Positions 35,542 through 44,042 are shown, counted from the first letter of the stretch. The stretch: 64,000 nucleotides of DNA from Alkalibacter saccharofermentans DSM 14828 (GCF_900128885.1 NZ_FQTU01000004.1:1-64000); one strand, 5' to 3'. The notes: generated from the letters alone by a model not told the origin. Translations and numbers: made by a program.

Positions 35542-35591
35542 AAAATAGAACTACGCCGATCATCGAATTATGATTTGCGTAGTTCTATTTT
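35542..35591. terminator. Long intergenic hairpin
   Basis: A perfect 15-bp inverted repeat AAAATAGAACTACGC / GCGTAGTTCTATTTT with a 20-nt loop. The A and T edges give terminator properties in both directions. Confidence 0.6.
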
Positions 35592-35617
35592 ATGCGGCTA
35601 GATTTAAGAGATAAGTG

Positions 35618-36420
35618 ATGATTGTCAAATAAAATCGACCCACTTTTTCGTTTAAATCTGACCCACCTTCGTTTTGATTAATGGAGGGGTAGATTTATCT
35701 GTGAATTCTATTTTTAACACTTAAAATTGACCCACTTGTCAGTATGTTATACCTTTGTACCCGTCATTCTCTAATTACGTGTGATCTATCATCATTGTTT
35801 TTGATGATGAATCCAGTGATATGTATCTACTTAACTCTAATAAACGGGTACCCAACAATTCTTGAATCAATTTTTCCATTTCGGAAGGTCGACTATTAAT
35901 CATCTGTTTTTCTGATGATGGAACATGCTTTGTAACCATCAGGAGCAGAGTTCCTCCATACTCATGAAAACATCATTAGTGTCTACTTTGGCTGCGTACC
36001 AGATAGCAATCCCTATTCTGGTTGTATTCAAATCTCGGGTTATTCTTGATTCCTTTTATGTAAGAAACAGGGATTCTCAACACCATACTGACTGTGTTTA
36101 GCAATAGCAAAGTACAACTTTGGCAATCAAAAATACAATAGCCAGTACCAACCTTATTGCTTGGTTAATGAGTTCATCATGCGGTAGCTTTTACCTGTAA
36201 AAATGAGCATGTGTGAATTGTGCACTATCCTGTCAACGATAGCTGCAGTTAGCTTCTCAGCAAATGGAAAACCTTTCTATCTACCAAGCTCAATATTGGT
36301 TGTTATGATGACGCTTTTAGTCTCATAATATGTAGAAATGATATCAAACAACAATCTGTCGCCTTCTTGGTGAAGGGGGAGATACCCCCACTCATCTTAT
36401 AAAAAGTCATTTATTATGCA
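35618..36420 (-). mobile_element. IS21-family remnant
   Basis: One end is marked by repeated TGACCCACTT/CGACCCACTT motifs near 35637, 35666 and 35739, the multiple terminal repeats usual in IS21 elements. An istB fragment on the minus strand follows at 36154-36420. istA is not present. The stretch 35760-36150 contains no readable gene. From 35346 to 36745 no intact gene exists. Confidence 0.65.
36154..36420 (-). pseudogene. istB fragment (IS21 helper ATPase)
   Basis: The frame reads NDFL, stop, DEWGYLPLHQEGDRLLFDII, STYYETKSVIITTNIELGR, stop, KGFPFAEKLTAAIVDRIVHN, then SHMLIFTGKSYRMMNS. This is the Walker B to C-terminal part of IstB, with at least two nonsense codons; the N-terminal half is gone. 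Confidence 0.8.
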
Positions 36421-36470
36421 AAGCAAGAAGCAAGATACTGATTAAATCAATCAAATCTTAGCTTCAAACT

Positions 36471-36573
36471 TTACATAATTTTTTTAATAAATGTTTTAAG
36501 CCATTCTATCATTTCTTCTTTTTCCTTTGTATAATATTTTTCTACCGACAAAATATTATATGCTCTTTTCTAA
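36471..36573 (-). pseudogene. Possible C-terminal fragment of a lost gene
   Basis: About 33 codons after an in-frame TAG read KRAYNILSVEKYYTKEKEEM then IEWLKTFIKKIM and a stop. The amphipathic helix composition resembles the end of a TetR-type regulator, but there is too little to assign. It may be coincidental. Confidence 0.25.
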
Positions 36574-36695
36574 GTAGACACTTGAAATAGCAATTATAAA
36601 ATAATTTTATGATTATTACAATTGCATAAGAGCGGCTCCATTTTGGACAGAGTATCCCTGTCTCATAGACCGTCACTTATAACCAAGCTGGTATT

Positions 36696-36731
36696 AAAAA
36701 AGCTAAACCTCAAAGTATATTGAAGTTCAGC
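36696..36731 (-). terminator. Terminator of the 176-aa lipoprotein gene
   Basis: Minus strand: a 12-bp stem GCTGAACTTCAA / TTGAGGTTTAGC (with G-U pairs), followed by six T, 17 nt past the stop. Confidence 0.8.
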
Positions 36732-36747
36732 CACTTTTAATTATTAA

Positions 36748-37278
36748 TTATTCAGTTTCTACTAAGATCTCTCCGGTAACTTCACTTTCTTCATTAACAA
36801 AGCTGTCCATGATTTCTTGGGTTGCAAAGTAGAGATTCCCTTCGATTGTCGCATCAGTCAATGTGAAGCCTTCCGACTCCGCGTAAACATCTCCTACGAA
36901 TGTTCCGCTTTGTATTCTGGTATTAGGGCTTATAACTGTAAGCTTGGGTGCAACTAGTGTATATCTGTCAGTTACATTTCTATCTGCATCCTGAGCGTAA
37001 AGAGCGATTTTTCTATAAAGTTCAGTACTGGCATCGTCTCTGTTATAAAACTCTCCTTCAATGACAAGCTCATTTTCTGATGTTATATCATTAAGTATAG
37101 CTACGATCCAGGTGCCTTCACTTCCTATCGATGCTTCAAATACCTCAGCATCCTCAACCAGCGAAGCAGCCGTTACTGCATCGTTGTCACCGTTTGTTGG
37201 GTCTGGATCAGAAGTCGTGCATCCAGCGAACAAAATAATGGAAACAGCAAGCAATGCGATTATTAATTTTAGTTTCAT
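36748..37278 (-). CDS. Lipoprotein of unknown function
   Basis: 176 aa. The lipobox IILFAGCTTSD predicts a lipoprotein. The mature part is acidic and probably beta-rich; the C-terminal stretch VGDVYAESEGFTLTDATIEG recalls the right-handed beta-helix wording of polymer-forming (bactofilin-like) repeats, but only about one turn is present. I recognise no family. SD GGAGG is 6 nt upstream. Separate terminators on both sides indicate its own transcript. Confidence 0.7.
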   Translation of the reverse strand: MKLKLIIALLAVSIILFAGCTTSDPDPTNGDNDAVTAASLVEDAEVFEASIGSEGTWIVAILNDITSENELVIEGEFYNRDDASTELYRKIALYAQDADRNVTDRYTLVAPKLTVISPNTRIQSGTFVGDVYAESEGFTLTDATIEGNLYFATQEIMDSFVNEESEVTGEILVETE

Positions 37279-37315
37279 AATATTCCTCCATATTGTTTAA
37301 TGTATTTTATAGAAT

Positions 37316-37360
37316 AAAAGCAACAGCGGGCGTCTCAAGGGGGGGGTAACCTGCTGTTGC
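37316..37360 (-). terminator. Terminator of the 104-aa exported protein gene
   Basis: A stem of GCAACAGC with GCTGTTGC (37320-37327, 37353-37360), extended by partial pairing inside, ends in TTTTATT on the minus strand. The loop holds a run of eight C (minus strand). Confidence 0.75.
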
Positions 37361-37380
37361 TTAACCCTCATCAAAATGAT

Positions 37381-37695
37381 TTAATTCATTTCAACGTTTT
37401 CGCAATCTTTTTGTTCCATTTCGATCGCCCCAATAGTATGATGCAAATAATGCATCACCGCGTGTTTGTAATGCGGGTCGTCTTTCTCAAGTCCCATGAA
37501 AGTTCCTCTCGGACCTAATTTGCTTGAAACTTCCTTTATGATTTGTCCTTCGGGATTTTCTCCATGTTCGATTAAGATCTCGACTGCCAAGGCTGGGGCT
37601 GCTTTGTATGTTTGAGGTGATTTTGCTGGCGCAGCCATGGCCGAGCTGGTTAGAATCGCTACGACAAGAGCAAATCCTGCTATTTTCTTGATCAT
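37381..37695 (-). CDS. Small secreted protein of unknown function
   Basis: 104 aa with a cleavable signal peptide (MIKKIAGFALVVAILTSSAM then AAPAK). The mature protein of about 80 residues is rich in His and Glu toward the C terminus (HYKHAVMHYLHHTIGAIEME) and ends with a Cys. No family recognised. The His cluster might bind metal, which is speculation. SD GGAAG is 8 nt upstream. Confidence 0.65.
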   Translation of the reverse strand: MIKKIAGFALVVAILTSSAMAAPAKSPQTYKAAPALAVEILIEHGENPEGQIIKEVSSKLGPRGTFMGLEKDDPHYKHAVMHYLHHTIGAIEMEQKDCENVEMN

Positions 37696-37794
37696 ATCGC
37701 CATACTTCCTTTCAGTTTTGGTTTTCGCTATGCAATTAATATATATAAAATTTATGAAGATATTATGAAGAAAGCATTGAATAAAATTAAGGAT

Positions 37795-38988
37795 TTATAT
37801 CTCATATGGACGATCAAAGCTTATATCATATGCATCGTTTGCTATAAGCTGTTGATCCCAGAAAGAGTCTATAAACTTTTTTCCGGCAATATTAAACAGT
37901 ATCTCTATAACCTTTCCAAAACGTATCGGTCTAGCTAGCCTTCTTATATCATATAGGTTAAATTTGCCGTCATTAACTAGATTTTCGATAGCATTTATCA
38001 TCGGTTCGATCATCTTTTCTTGAGCTTCTATCGGTCTCCCTTGCAGGCTCTCTACGCCACCTTTGATTACCGTGCCCAGATAGGTTCTCCCAAGCTTTAT
38101 AGATAAATGCTCAAAATACGCTTCTACATAGTATGATTGGCTGCTTTCAGGGAAGCCTGACTGAATAAAAAAGCTTATGCTACCCTCAGATGTGCTTAGA
38201 CTCTCGATAAATTCCATTACGTGTGAAGGCATAGCGTGGACATATAATGGCATAAAAAACATTACATGCTCATCATGTTTAAATTTTTCTGCCCATTCCT
38301 GCCAACTATTTTTTTCTTTTAAATCACGAATCTCAACTTTTTCCCCCAGTTCTCTACTTATTCCTTTAAGTATCAAAGCCGTATTGCTTCTGCTTTTTCT
38401 AGGAGATCCATTATAAACCACGAGTTTTTCTATAGATTCCACCGAACCGAATTCTATATTTTTATTTTTTGGTCTTCTCGAGCTTAATGGTACTAATTTT
38501 GTCTCTTCATCAATAATTATCCGATAGGCATTAGCTTTAAAATGATAAGCCACACGATACAGATAATCTTCTATGACCTGTTCTTCTGCATCACAAAGAA
38601 TACTTTTATCAAAATAAAAAACCATATCCGGATAACTTTCATATCTAGCTACATGATGGCATTCACCGCCAACAATCTCTATATGCGGATGGTAGTGAGG
38701 AATCGTCCTGTCGAAAAAGGCTTTAGCTCTATGGTTTATAAAACCGTGAGCTGTGTCCATCAACAAAACTACTGTATCGCTATTAATATATTCTTTATAG
38801 ATTTCTGACATTCGATCATTCATTATGCATCTGCCGGGCGTCTTAAGCCAACAGCTCCAGCAACCGATACAAGAGTTAATAGCCTCTCCTCTTAGATTAA
38901 ATACTCCTAAAGGTTCATCATATGCGCTTTTAATAATTTCGAGCGTCTTCTCATCTTCTTTTTCTCTTAAATCAAATACAACTTTCAT
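37795..38988 (-). CDS. Double flavodoxin-like (NADPH-dependent FMN reductase-type) protein
   Basis: About 397 aa with two flavodoxin-fold halves. The N-terminal half (about 1-170) contains SCIGCWSCWLKTPGRCIMND, a cysteine-rich stretch seen in iron-sulfur flavoproteins, and VVLLMDTAHGFINHRAKAFFDR. The C-terminal half (about 185-330) has a cleaner FMN-loop VVYNGSPRKSRSNTALIL and the MFFMPLYVHAMPSHVMEFIE segment. The N-terminal half has lost its first phosphate loop, so FMN may bind only in the second. Function is probably flavin-dependent electron transfer. The start is ambiguous (ATG 38988 or 39000). Confidence 0.7.
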   Translation of the reverse strand: MKVVFDLREKEDEKTLEIIKSAYDEPLGVFNLRGEAINSCIGCWSCWLKTPGRCIMNDRMSEIYKEYINSDTVVLLMDTAHGFINHRAKAFFDRTIPHYHPHIEIVGGECHHVARYESYPDMVFYFDKSILCDAEEQVIEDYLYRVAYHFKANAYRIIIDEETKLVPLSSRRPKNKNIEFGSVESIEKLVVYNGSPRKSRSNTALILKGISRELGEKVEIRDLKEKNSWQEWAEKFKHDEHVMFFMPLYVHAMPSHVMEFIESLSTSEGSISFFIQSGFPESSQSYYVEAYFEHLSIKLGRTYLGTVIKGGVESLQGRPIEAQEKMIEPMINAIENLVNDGKFNLYDIRRLARPIRFGKVIEILFNIAGKKFIDSFWDQQLIANDAYDISFDRPYEI

Positions 38989-39147
38989 ACCTAAAATCAT
39001 TCCCTTCCATCAATTTGACAAATACTAACTCTTACTATGCGATTTTCGAGCTGTAACTTCTCCCGATATCCGCATCTTCATTATCATCTTTCCTATTAAA
39101 AATCACAACAATTTTTATTTGACCGTTCAAATATTCAATAATAAAGC

Positions 39148-39209
39148 AACATGCTCCACCTTAATAAGACAGCTATTATTCTATCTGTCTTATTAAGGTG
39201 GAGCATGTT
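39148..39209. terminator. Perfect 25-bp inverted repeat
   Basis: Arms 39148-39172 and 39185-39209 are exact complements (AACATGCTCCACC...) around a 12-nt AT loop. It lies 51 nt after the pirin stop (minus) and could terminate it; on the plus strand the second arm is followed by GTTTATT. The stem is unusually long for a plain terminator. Confidence 0.65.
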
Positions 39210-39259
39210 TATTAGCCGTTAAATTGTTGCTTCATTCCTTTAGAAATTTGTAAATGTAT

Positions 39260-39961
39260 TCAATCTGACTTCTTCATTTCAATCAGCAAAATATGAGAGG
39301 TCTTTTCCGCTTTAATAGATATTTCTTCCTCTACTATCTCCATAGCATTCCTCTCTTTTAGAGTTAGTCCATTGATGACTGAAGTTCCCTCTATTTGCAC
39401 TAGGTATCCTTGCCTTCCCTTCTCCACTGGAAAATCAACCTCTTTTCCCTCATCCAACTCTAAAGAGTAAATATTTGCATCCTGGTTGACTTTTATTTGG
39501 GCTTCGCCTTTTTTCCCGGATACCATGTGTAGCCATTTATTCTTCCTGTCTTCCCATTCAAATCTATAATCCCCGTAATCTGGATCGTGATTTTTTGCAT
39601 CCGGCTTAATCCAAATCTGTATAAATCTCAAAGGGTCTTTCCCATAGTTGTGCTCGCTGTGGTATATGCCTTTCCCGGCACTCATATATTGAACTTGCCC
39701 TCTTGTTACGACTTTCTTGTTTCCCATGCTGTCCCCGTGAGTCAATTCACCCGAAACTACGTAGGATATTATCTCCATATCTTTATGGGGATGCGTTTCA
39801 AACCCATTTTCAGGCTGGACTATATCATCATTGACTACCCGTAATACACCAAACTCTATTTTATCCGGATTGTAATATTCCGAAAACGAAAAATGAAATA
39901 TGCTTTTTAACCATCCTCGATCGCTTTTACCCATATCTGTTAATCTCAATACCTTGATCAT
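39260..39961 (-). CDS. Pirin-family protein
   Basis: About 233 aa, bicupin. The metal-binding first cupin is intact: THPHKDMEIISYVVSGELTH (two His, with a third in SEHNYG and a Glu at MEI). ATG 39961 has GGAG 6 nt upstream; the frame to 40030 is rejected. Pirins include quercetinases and redox sensors; the role here is unknown. Monocistronic. Confidence 0.88.
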   Translation of the reverse strand: MIKVLRLTDMGKSDRGWLKSIFHFSFSEYYNPDKIEFGVLRVVNDDIVQPENGFETHPHKDMEIISYVVSGELTHGDSMGNKKVVTRGQVQYMSAGKGIYHSEHNYGKDPLRFIQIWIKPDAKNHDPDYGDYRFEWEDRKNKWLHMVSGKKGEAQIKVNQDANIYSLELDEGKEVDFPVEKGRQGYLVQIEGTSVINGLTLKERNAMEIVEEEISIKAEKTSHILLIEMKKSD

Positions 39962-40395
39962 TTTTTTCTCCTTTCGAGTCAATTTTGTTTTTTCATATCG
40001 CTCAAACCATAACCTCAAATTTAAAACCACCGGTATTTAAATATTACCCTGAATGTGCAAAGCATAATCCTGTTTCATATTTATTACTTATGTCGTGCTG
40101 ACCCTACAATTATGTGGATTTCAGCTGCTTTAAAATTTATTCAGAAGTTTTTATCTTCCATTTTAAATTTTTGCCAAATCAGGCTCCCTTCATTGGCATC
40201 TTTACCCATACTATGTATAATCGTCATAATCGAGTCAAAAAAGTCGGCTCGGAGGTATCTATAATTGTCTGTTTTCATCTTGAGCAAAAAAACAATCTCC
40301 GTGTCGTATCCAAAGGACACACAACCAAGATTATATATTCCCATGCTAAATACAAAACTGCTCTGTCATATTTTACAGAGCAGTTTTGAAAGTAT
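39962..40395. other. Intergenic stretch with one doubtful minus-strand ORF
   Basis: No gene is supported. A minus ORF at 40141-40344 (67 aa, with MGKDANEGSLIWQKFKMED) has protein-like composition but no ribosome site or recognised family. The deoC terminator lies at 40353-40388. Confidence 0.4.
40353..40388 (-). terminator. Terminator of the PTS-deoC operon
   Basis: A 14-bp stem CAAAACTGCTCTGT / ACAGAGCAGTTTTG with an 8-nt AT loop, 8 nt after the deoC stop. Confidence 0.8.
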
Positions 40396-41055
40396 TTAAT
40401 CTAATTCGGCCAATATTTGAGCTGTTTTGCTTGTACCTAGTCTGGTACAACCTGCTTCAATCAGCTCCAAAGCAAATTTCAAATCTGTTATTCCTCCAGC
40501 TGCCTTAACTTTCATTTTATTTGACACTGCATTTTTCATTATCATGATATCCTTTAGAATTGCGCCACTCATTGCAAATCCTGTTGAAGTCTTTACGTAA
40601 TGCGCCTCAGCTTCTTCGCACAAATTGCTTGCTATTGCGATTTCCTCTTTTGTGAGGTATGCATTTTCCAATATGACTTTCACAATAGCAGGTGAGGCTT
40701 TTACAACTGCTTTAATGTCTTCTCTTACAAAATCATAATCTCCCGACCTCATGGCACCTATGTCAATTACCATGTCAATTTCTACAGCTCCATTGTTATA
40801 AGCTTCTTCAGTTTCCTTAGCTTTTATATAGCTGGTATGAGCACCTGATGGAAAGCCAACGACAGTACCGACAGCTGTACTGCTACCAGTTAAAATCTCG
40901 GCAGCCATCTTAACTCTGTTTGAATTTACACATACTGATACACAATTTAACTCTTTAGCATAGTTGCATCCTTCTATTATCTCCTCATTGGTCAACTGTG
41001 CCCTTAACAATGAATGATCAATATACCTTACCAGTTCTTCCTTGGTTATCTTCAT
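40396..41055 (-). CDS. deoC: Deoxyribose-phosphate aldolase
   Basis: About 219 aa, the normal length. The Schiff-base Lys is in YVKTSTGFAMSGA (about residue 150) and the second active-site Lys in MKVKAAGGI (about 180). EIDMVIDIGAM is the conserved beta-strand motif. It reversibly cleaves 2-deoxyribose 5-phosphate to glyceraldehyde 3-phosphate and acetaldehyde. ATG 41055 follows GGGGGG; the longer frame to 41103 is not supported. Its place after a sugar-alcohol-type PTS rather than nucleoside genes is unusual. Confidence 0.93.
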   Translation of the reverse strand: MKITKEELVRYIDHSLLRAQLTNEEIIEGCNYAKELNCVSVCVNSNRVKMAAEILTGSSTAVGTVVGFPSGAHTSYIKAKETEEAYNNGAVEIDMVIDIGAMRSGDYDFVREDIKAVVKASPAIVKVILENAYLTKEEIAIASNLCEEAEAHYVKTSTGFAMSGAILKDIMIMKNAVSNKMKVKAAGGITDLKFALELIEAGCTRLGTSKTAQILAELD

Positions 41056-41211
41056 AATGCTTCCCCCCATATCCTTTGATTGTTTTGAAAATAATTTCTT
41101 CAATTAGATCTAATCACTTAATGTTTAAGCGTTTTTTTGATATAATATTTTGTGGTTAGATGAATCTTTGATCTATGTCCTGTCTGCAAACATCATATTT
41201 CAAATTTTTGT

Positions 41212-42471
41212 CTAACCAAATATCCCAAATATTCTTATAAATGCCCATGTTATAAAGTTTGCTCTGTCTAGATTTGCGATCTGCGTCGCTCCTTCAGGAA
41301 AATCAATACCTGCATTTTGCGCAAGAACGGTCTGAATCGGCGAGATATCGGTTGCTATTACTAGTACTAGTGCCATAATAATGGTGCCAACCAATACTGA
41401 TCTTACTATATTGCCTCTGCACAAAGCAGCTACCAAACATACAAGAAATGGGATTACCGCTAAGTCAGCAAACGGAAGTACTGTATTACCTGGTATTATT
41501 AAAGCTAGAATGATTGTAATTGGAACCAAGACCAAACCTACAGCTATTACAGATGGTTCCCCAAGCGCCACTGCTGCGTCAAGTCCAATATATATATCTC
41601 TGTCCCCAAATCTTTTTGACATAAACTCTCTTGCTGCTTCCGAAATCGGAATCAATCCTTCCATAAGTATGGCAACCATTTTGGGCATCAAATACATAAC
41701 TGCTCCCATTGTAATTGCTAGTTGCAAAATTGCCCCTATTTCAAATCCAGCCAAGAAACCTAGAATAGCACCTATGAAAAGTCCCATCATTACCGGTTCC
41801 CCAAATATTCCAAATTTCTTTTGAACATCCTCTGCACTTACATTAATTTTATTTATTCCGGGTATTTTATCAATTAAATAGTTCAAAGGAATAGCCAAAG
41901 GCAAGAATCCTAATGCTGTCAAGTGTGGAAAGGACATACCTGGCATCCCAAAAAACTCTTCAATCAAAGGTGCAGTATAATCTGCTAAAACTAAGGCCAG
42001 CGCAGATGCTAAACCTGCCGCTACCAATGCCAATACCAAACTTCCAGTTACAAAGTGTACAGCAGCCCCTATGAATGCAAACTGCCAATAGTTCCAAATA
42101 TCAACATTCATTGTTTTGGTAAGCTTAAAGGTCAACATTAAAAAGTTGATTCCAAGACATACCGGAAAAACGAATGCTACTGAGGACCACGCCCAAGTAA
42201 TTGATGCCATGGCCGGCCAACCAACATCTATAACCGATAAATTAAGTCCCATTCTATCCAGCATAGCCAGTGCCGCAGGTCCCAATGTTTCTACGAGCAA
42301 TCCTATGACCAATCCAATTCCTACAAAACCAACGCCTATTACAATACCTGATTTAAAAGATCTTTTGAAACCTGCTCCCATTAAGGTACCTAGCAGGAAT
42401 ATTATAATCGGTAGCATTACTGTTGCGCCCAAACCTAACACATACTGCACTATTGCAATCATCACTATCAC
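41212..42471 (-). CDS. PTS galactitol-type transporter, IIC component
   Basis: 419 aa, polytopic (about ten helices), of the GatC family. Characteristic segments include GWPAMASITWAWSSVAFVFP, and KRFGDRDIYIGLDAAVALG followed by EPSVIAVGLVLVP. It transports and phosphorylates a hexitol-like or pentitol-like substrate together with IIB. The start overlaps the IIB stop by 4 nt. A matching IIA gene is not nearby. Confidence 0.88.
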   Translation of the reverse strand: MIVMIAIVQYVLGLGATVMLPIIIFLLGTLMGAGFKRSFKSGIVIGVGFVGIGLVIGLLVETLGPAALAMLDRMGLNLSVIDVGWPAMASITWAWSSVAFVFPVCLGINFLMLTFKLTKTMNVDIWNYWQFAFIGAAVHFVTGSLVLALVAAGLASALALVLADYTAPLIEEFFGMPGMSFPHLTALGFLPLAIPLNYLIDKIPGINKINVSAEDVQKKFGIFGEPVMMGLFIGAILGFLAGFEIGAILQLAITMGAVMYLMPKMVAILMEGLIPISEAAREFMSKRFGDRDIYIGLDAAVALGEPSVIAVGLVLVPITIILALIIPGNTVLPFADLAVIPFLVCLVAALCRGNIVRSVLVGTIIMALVLVIATDISPIQTVLAQNAGIDFPEGATQIANLDRANFITWAFIRIFGIFG

Positions 42472-42770
42472 TCCTTAGATATATTTTTCATGATTTCAAG
42501 TATTTCATTGTCTGTCTTTGCCATATTCACACCCGTCAAATAGTTAATTGCCTGAACCTTCGGTGTCTTAACAGACTCCGGAACTTTTGTGCTTGCAACA
42601 ATCAAGTCGTAATCGTTAGCTTTCCCCGATACTTCAACAACTTTGCATTGTTCGACACTCGCTTCATAACCGTTTTCTTTCAATAAGTTCTCTACCCTTT
42701 TAGCAATAACAGTAGAAGTTGCAATACCTGTCCCACAAGCTATCAGTACTTTATATTTCACACTTTTCAC
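42468..42770 (-). CDS. PTS galactitol-type transporter, IIB component
   Basis: 100 aa. The phosphoryl-accepting Cys is in VLIACGTGIATSTV (about residue 13). The rest fits a GatB-like IIB domain (YDLIVASTKVPESVKTPKV). It receives phosphate from IIA and passes it to the sugar on IIC. SD GGGGAGG is upstream. Confidence 0.88.
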   Translation of the reverse strand: MKSVKYKVLIACGTGIATSTVIAKRVENLLKENGYEASVEQCKVVEVSGKANDYDLIVASTKVPESVKTPKVQAINYLTGVNMAKTDNEILEIMKNISKE

Positions 42771-42846
42771 CTCCCCTCATTAGAATTATTATGTAGGGAT
42801 GCCACCTCTATATGACTCATTAGTGACATCGTTTACATTCATTACC

Positions 42847-42878
42847 ATGTAAAATGACCTTTTCAGATCATTTTACAT
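42847..42878. other. Intercistronic hairpin
   Basis: An 11-bp inverted repeat ATGTAAAATGA / TCATTTTACAT in the 119-nt gap between the dehydrogenase and IIB genes. It lacks a T run and might mark an RNA-processing or stability element inside the operon. Confidence 0.45.
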
Positions 42879-42889
42879 ATTGTTAAGAA

Positions 42890-43948
42890 TCATTTTTCTA
42901 GTTTTTCATTAACATATATCAACACTTTGTTAAAGTAGCGATCCCTTGATTTAACTGTATTATAAGCTTCCATGACATTGTCAAAATCAAATCTATGAGT
43001 TATCAAATGATCAACTTTGATTTTTCCTATATTCAGGTAATCTATTCCCACTTGCCATTCATCAAATGGCAGTTCCTTATAGTCGTAACACCATGAGCCT
43101 CTAACTGTCAGTTCCTTCCTTAAAATTCCTTCAAACACTTTATCATTTATTAAAACATCGCTGTGCGGCGTTCCCATAAAGACAACCCTGCCCTGTTTTC
43201 CAGCTACGAGCATGCTATTTTCAACTGTTTTAACTGCACCTGCAGATTCAATTACAACGTCTGCCATCAACCCATTAGTTTCTTTTTCTATTACTTTGTG
43301 CACATCATCTTTGATCGCATTTATGCAAATATCAGCTCCAGACTGTTTAGCACAATCAAGCTTTTCATCTATAAGGTCAACTGCAATAACTTTTCCTGCA
43401 CCATAGTTTTTAGCCAGTTGAATCATTAGATTCCCTATGGGCCCTGCTCCCATTATGCAAACCGTATTTCCAGGTTGAATTTCAGCTTTGGACAAAGTAT
43501 GGATACCTATTACCAATGGATCCGCTAATGCCGCTTTTTCAAATGGCATGTTCTTGGGAATCTTGATTACGTTTTTGGCAGCTACATTTACGTATTCCTG
43601 CAATCCGCCATCAGATCTTGATCCTAAATAATCATAGTCTACACACATGTTTTGATGTCCTGATACGCAATATCTGCATACCCCGCAAGTTACCATTGGA
43701 TTTACGACTACGTGATCGCCAGCTTTTACATTTGTAACTTTTTCGCCTGTTTTTTCAACCACACCACAAAATTCATGACCTAAAACAGTAGGAAATTTCC
43801 ATGTCCCTGTATGCCACATCCGCTCTATATCAGTACCACATATTCCTACTACCATAGGTTTTATCAACACTTCCGACTCGTTAATCTCTGGAACAGCCTT
43901 TTCCACCATTTCAATTATACCTACGTTTGTCAGTGCTGCAGATTTCAT
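42890..43948 (-). CDS. Zinc-dependent polyol dehydrogenase (galactitol-1-phosphate 5-dehydrogenase-like)
   Basis: About 352 aa MDR protein. Catalytic zinc ligands GICGTDIE (Cys) and LGHEFCGVVEKTG (His-Glu), structural zinc cysteines in CGVCRYCVSGHQNMC, and the cofactor motif GAGPIGNLMIQLA are all present. Linked to a galactitol-type PTS, so it should oxidise the phosphorylated polyol to a keto-sugar phosphate. ATG 43948 has GAGG 8 nt upstream. First gene of a four-gene operon ending with deoC. Confidence 0.88.
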   Translation of the reverse strand: MKSAALTNVGIIEMVEKAVPEINESEVLIKPMVVGICGTDIERMWHTGTWKFPTVLGHEFCGVVEKTGEKVTNVKAGDHVVVNPMVTCGVCRYCVSGHQNMCVDYDYLGSRSDGGLQEYVNVAAKNVIKIPKNMPFEKAALADPLVIGIHTLSKAEIQPGNTVCIMGAGPIGNLMIQLAKNYGAGKVIAVDLIDEKLDCAKQSGADICINAIKDDVHKVIEKETNGLMADVVIESAGAVKTVENSMLVAGKQGRVVFMGTPHSDVLINDKVFEGILRKELTVRGSWCYDYKELPFDEWQVGIDYLNIGKIKVDHLITHRFDFDNVMEAYNTVKSRDRYFNKVLIYVNEKLEK

Positions 43949-43974
43949 CTTTATCACCCTCACTATTCATCTGT

Positions 43975-44008
43975 TGTTCATATGAACACTTTAATGTTCA
44001 TTTGAACA
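43975..44008. promoter_or_regulatory. Two tandem palindromic operators of the PTS-deoC operon
   Basis: TGTTCATATGAACA (43975-43988, perfect) and TGTTCATTTGAACA (43995-44008, perfect except the centre) lie 20 bp apart centre to centre, on the same helix face. They cover the expected transcription start. A half site TTTGAACA recurs near 44121. No regulator gene of matching type is adjacent. Confidence 0.8.
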
Positions 44009-44013
44009 ATTCA

Positions 44014-44042
44014 ATTATATAAACTTACACTGATTATGTCAA
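44014..44042 (-). promoter_or_regulatory. Promoter of the PTS-deoC operon
   Basis: Minus strand: TTGACA, 17-bp spacer, TATAAT, a full consensus. The operators start 5 bp past the -10, so a bound repressor would block it. Confidence 0.85.

Noticed and set aside
40141..40344. 67-aa minus-strand ORF between pirin and deoC
   Set aside because: Composition is protein-like, but no ribosome site or homologous family is recognisable and the frame starts near the deoC terminator.
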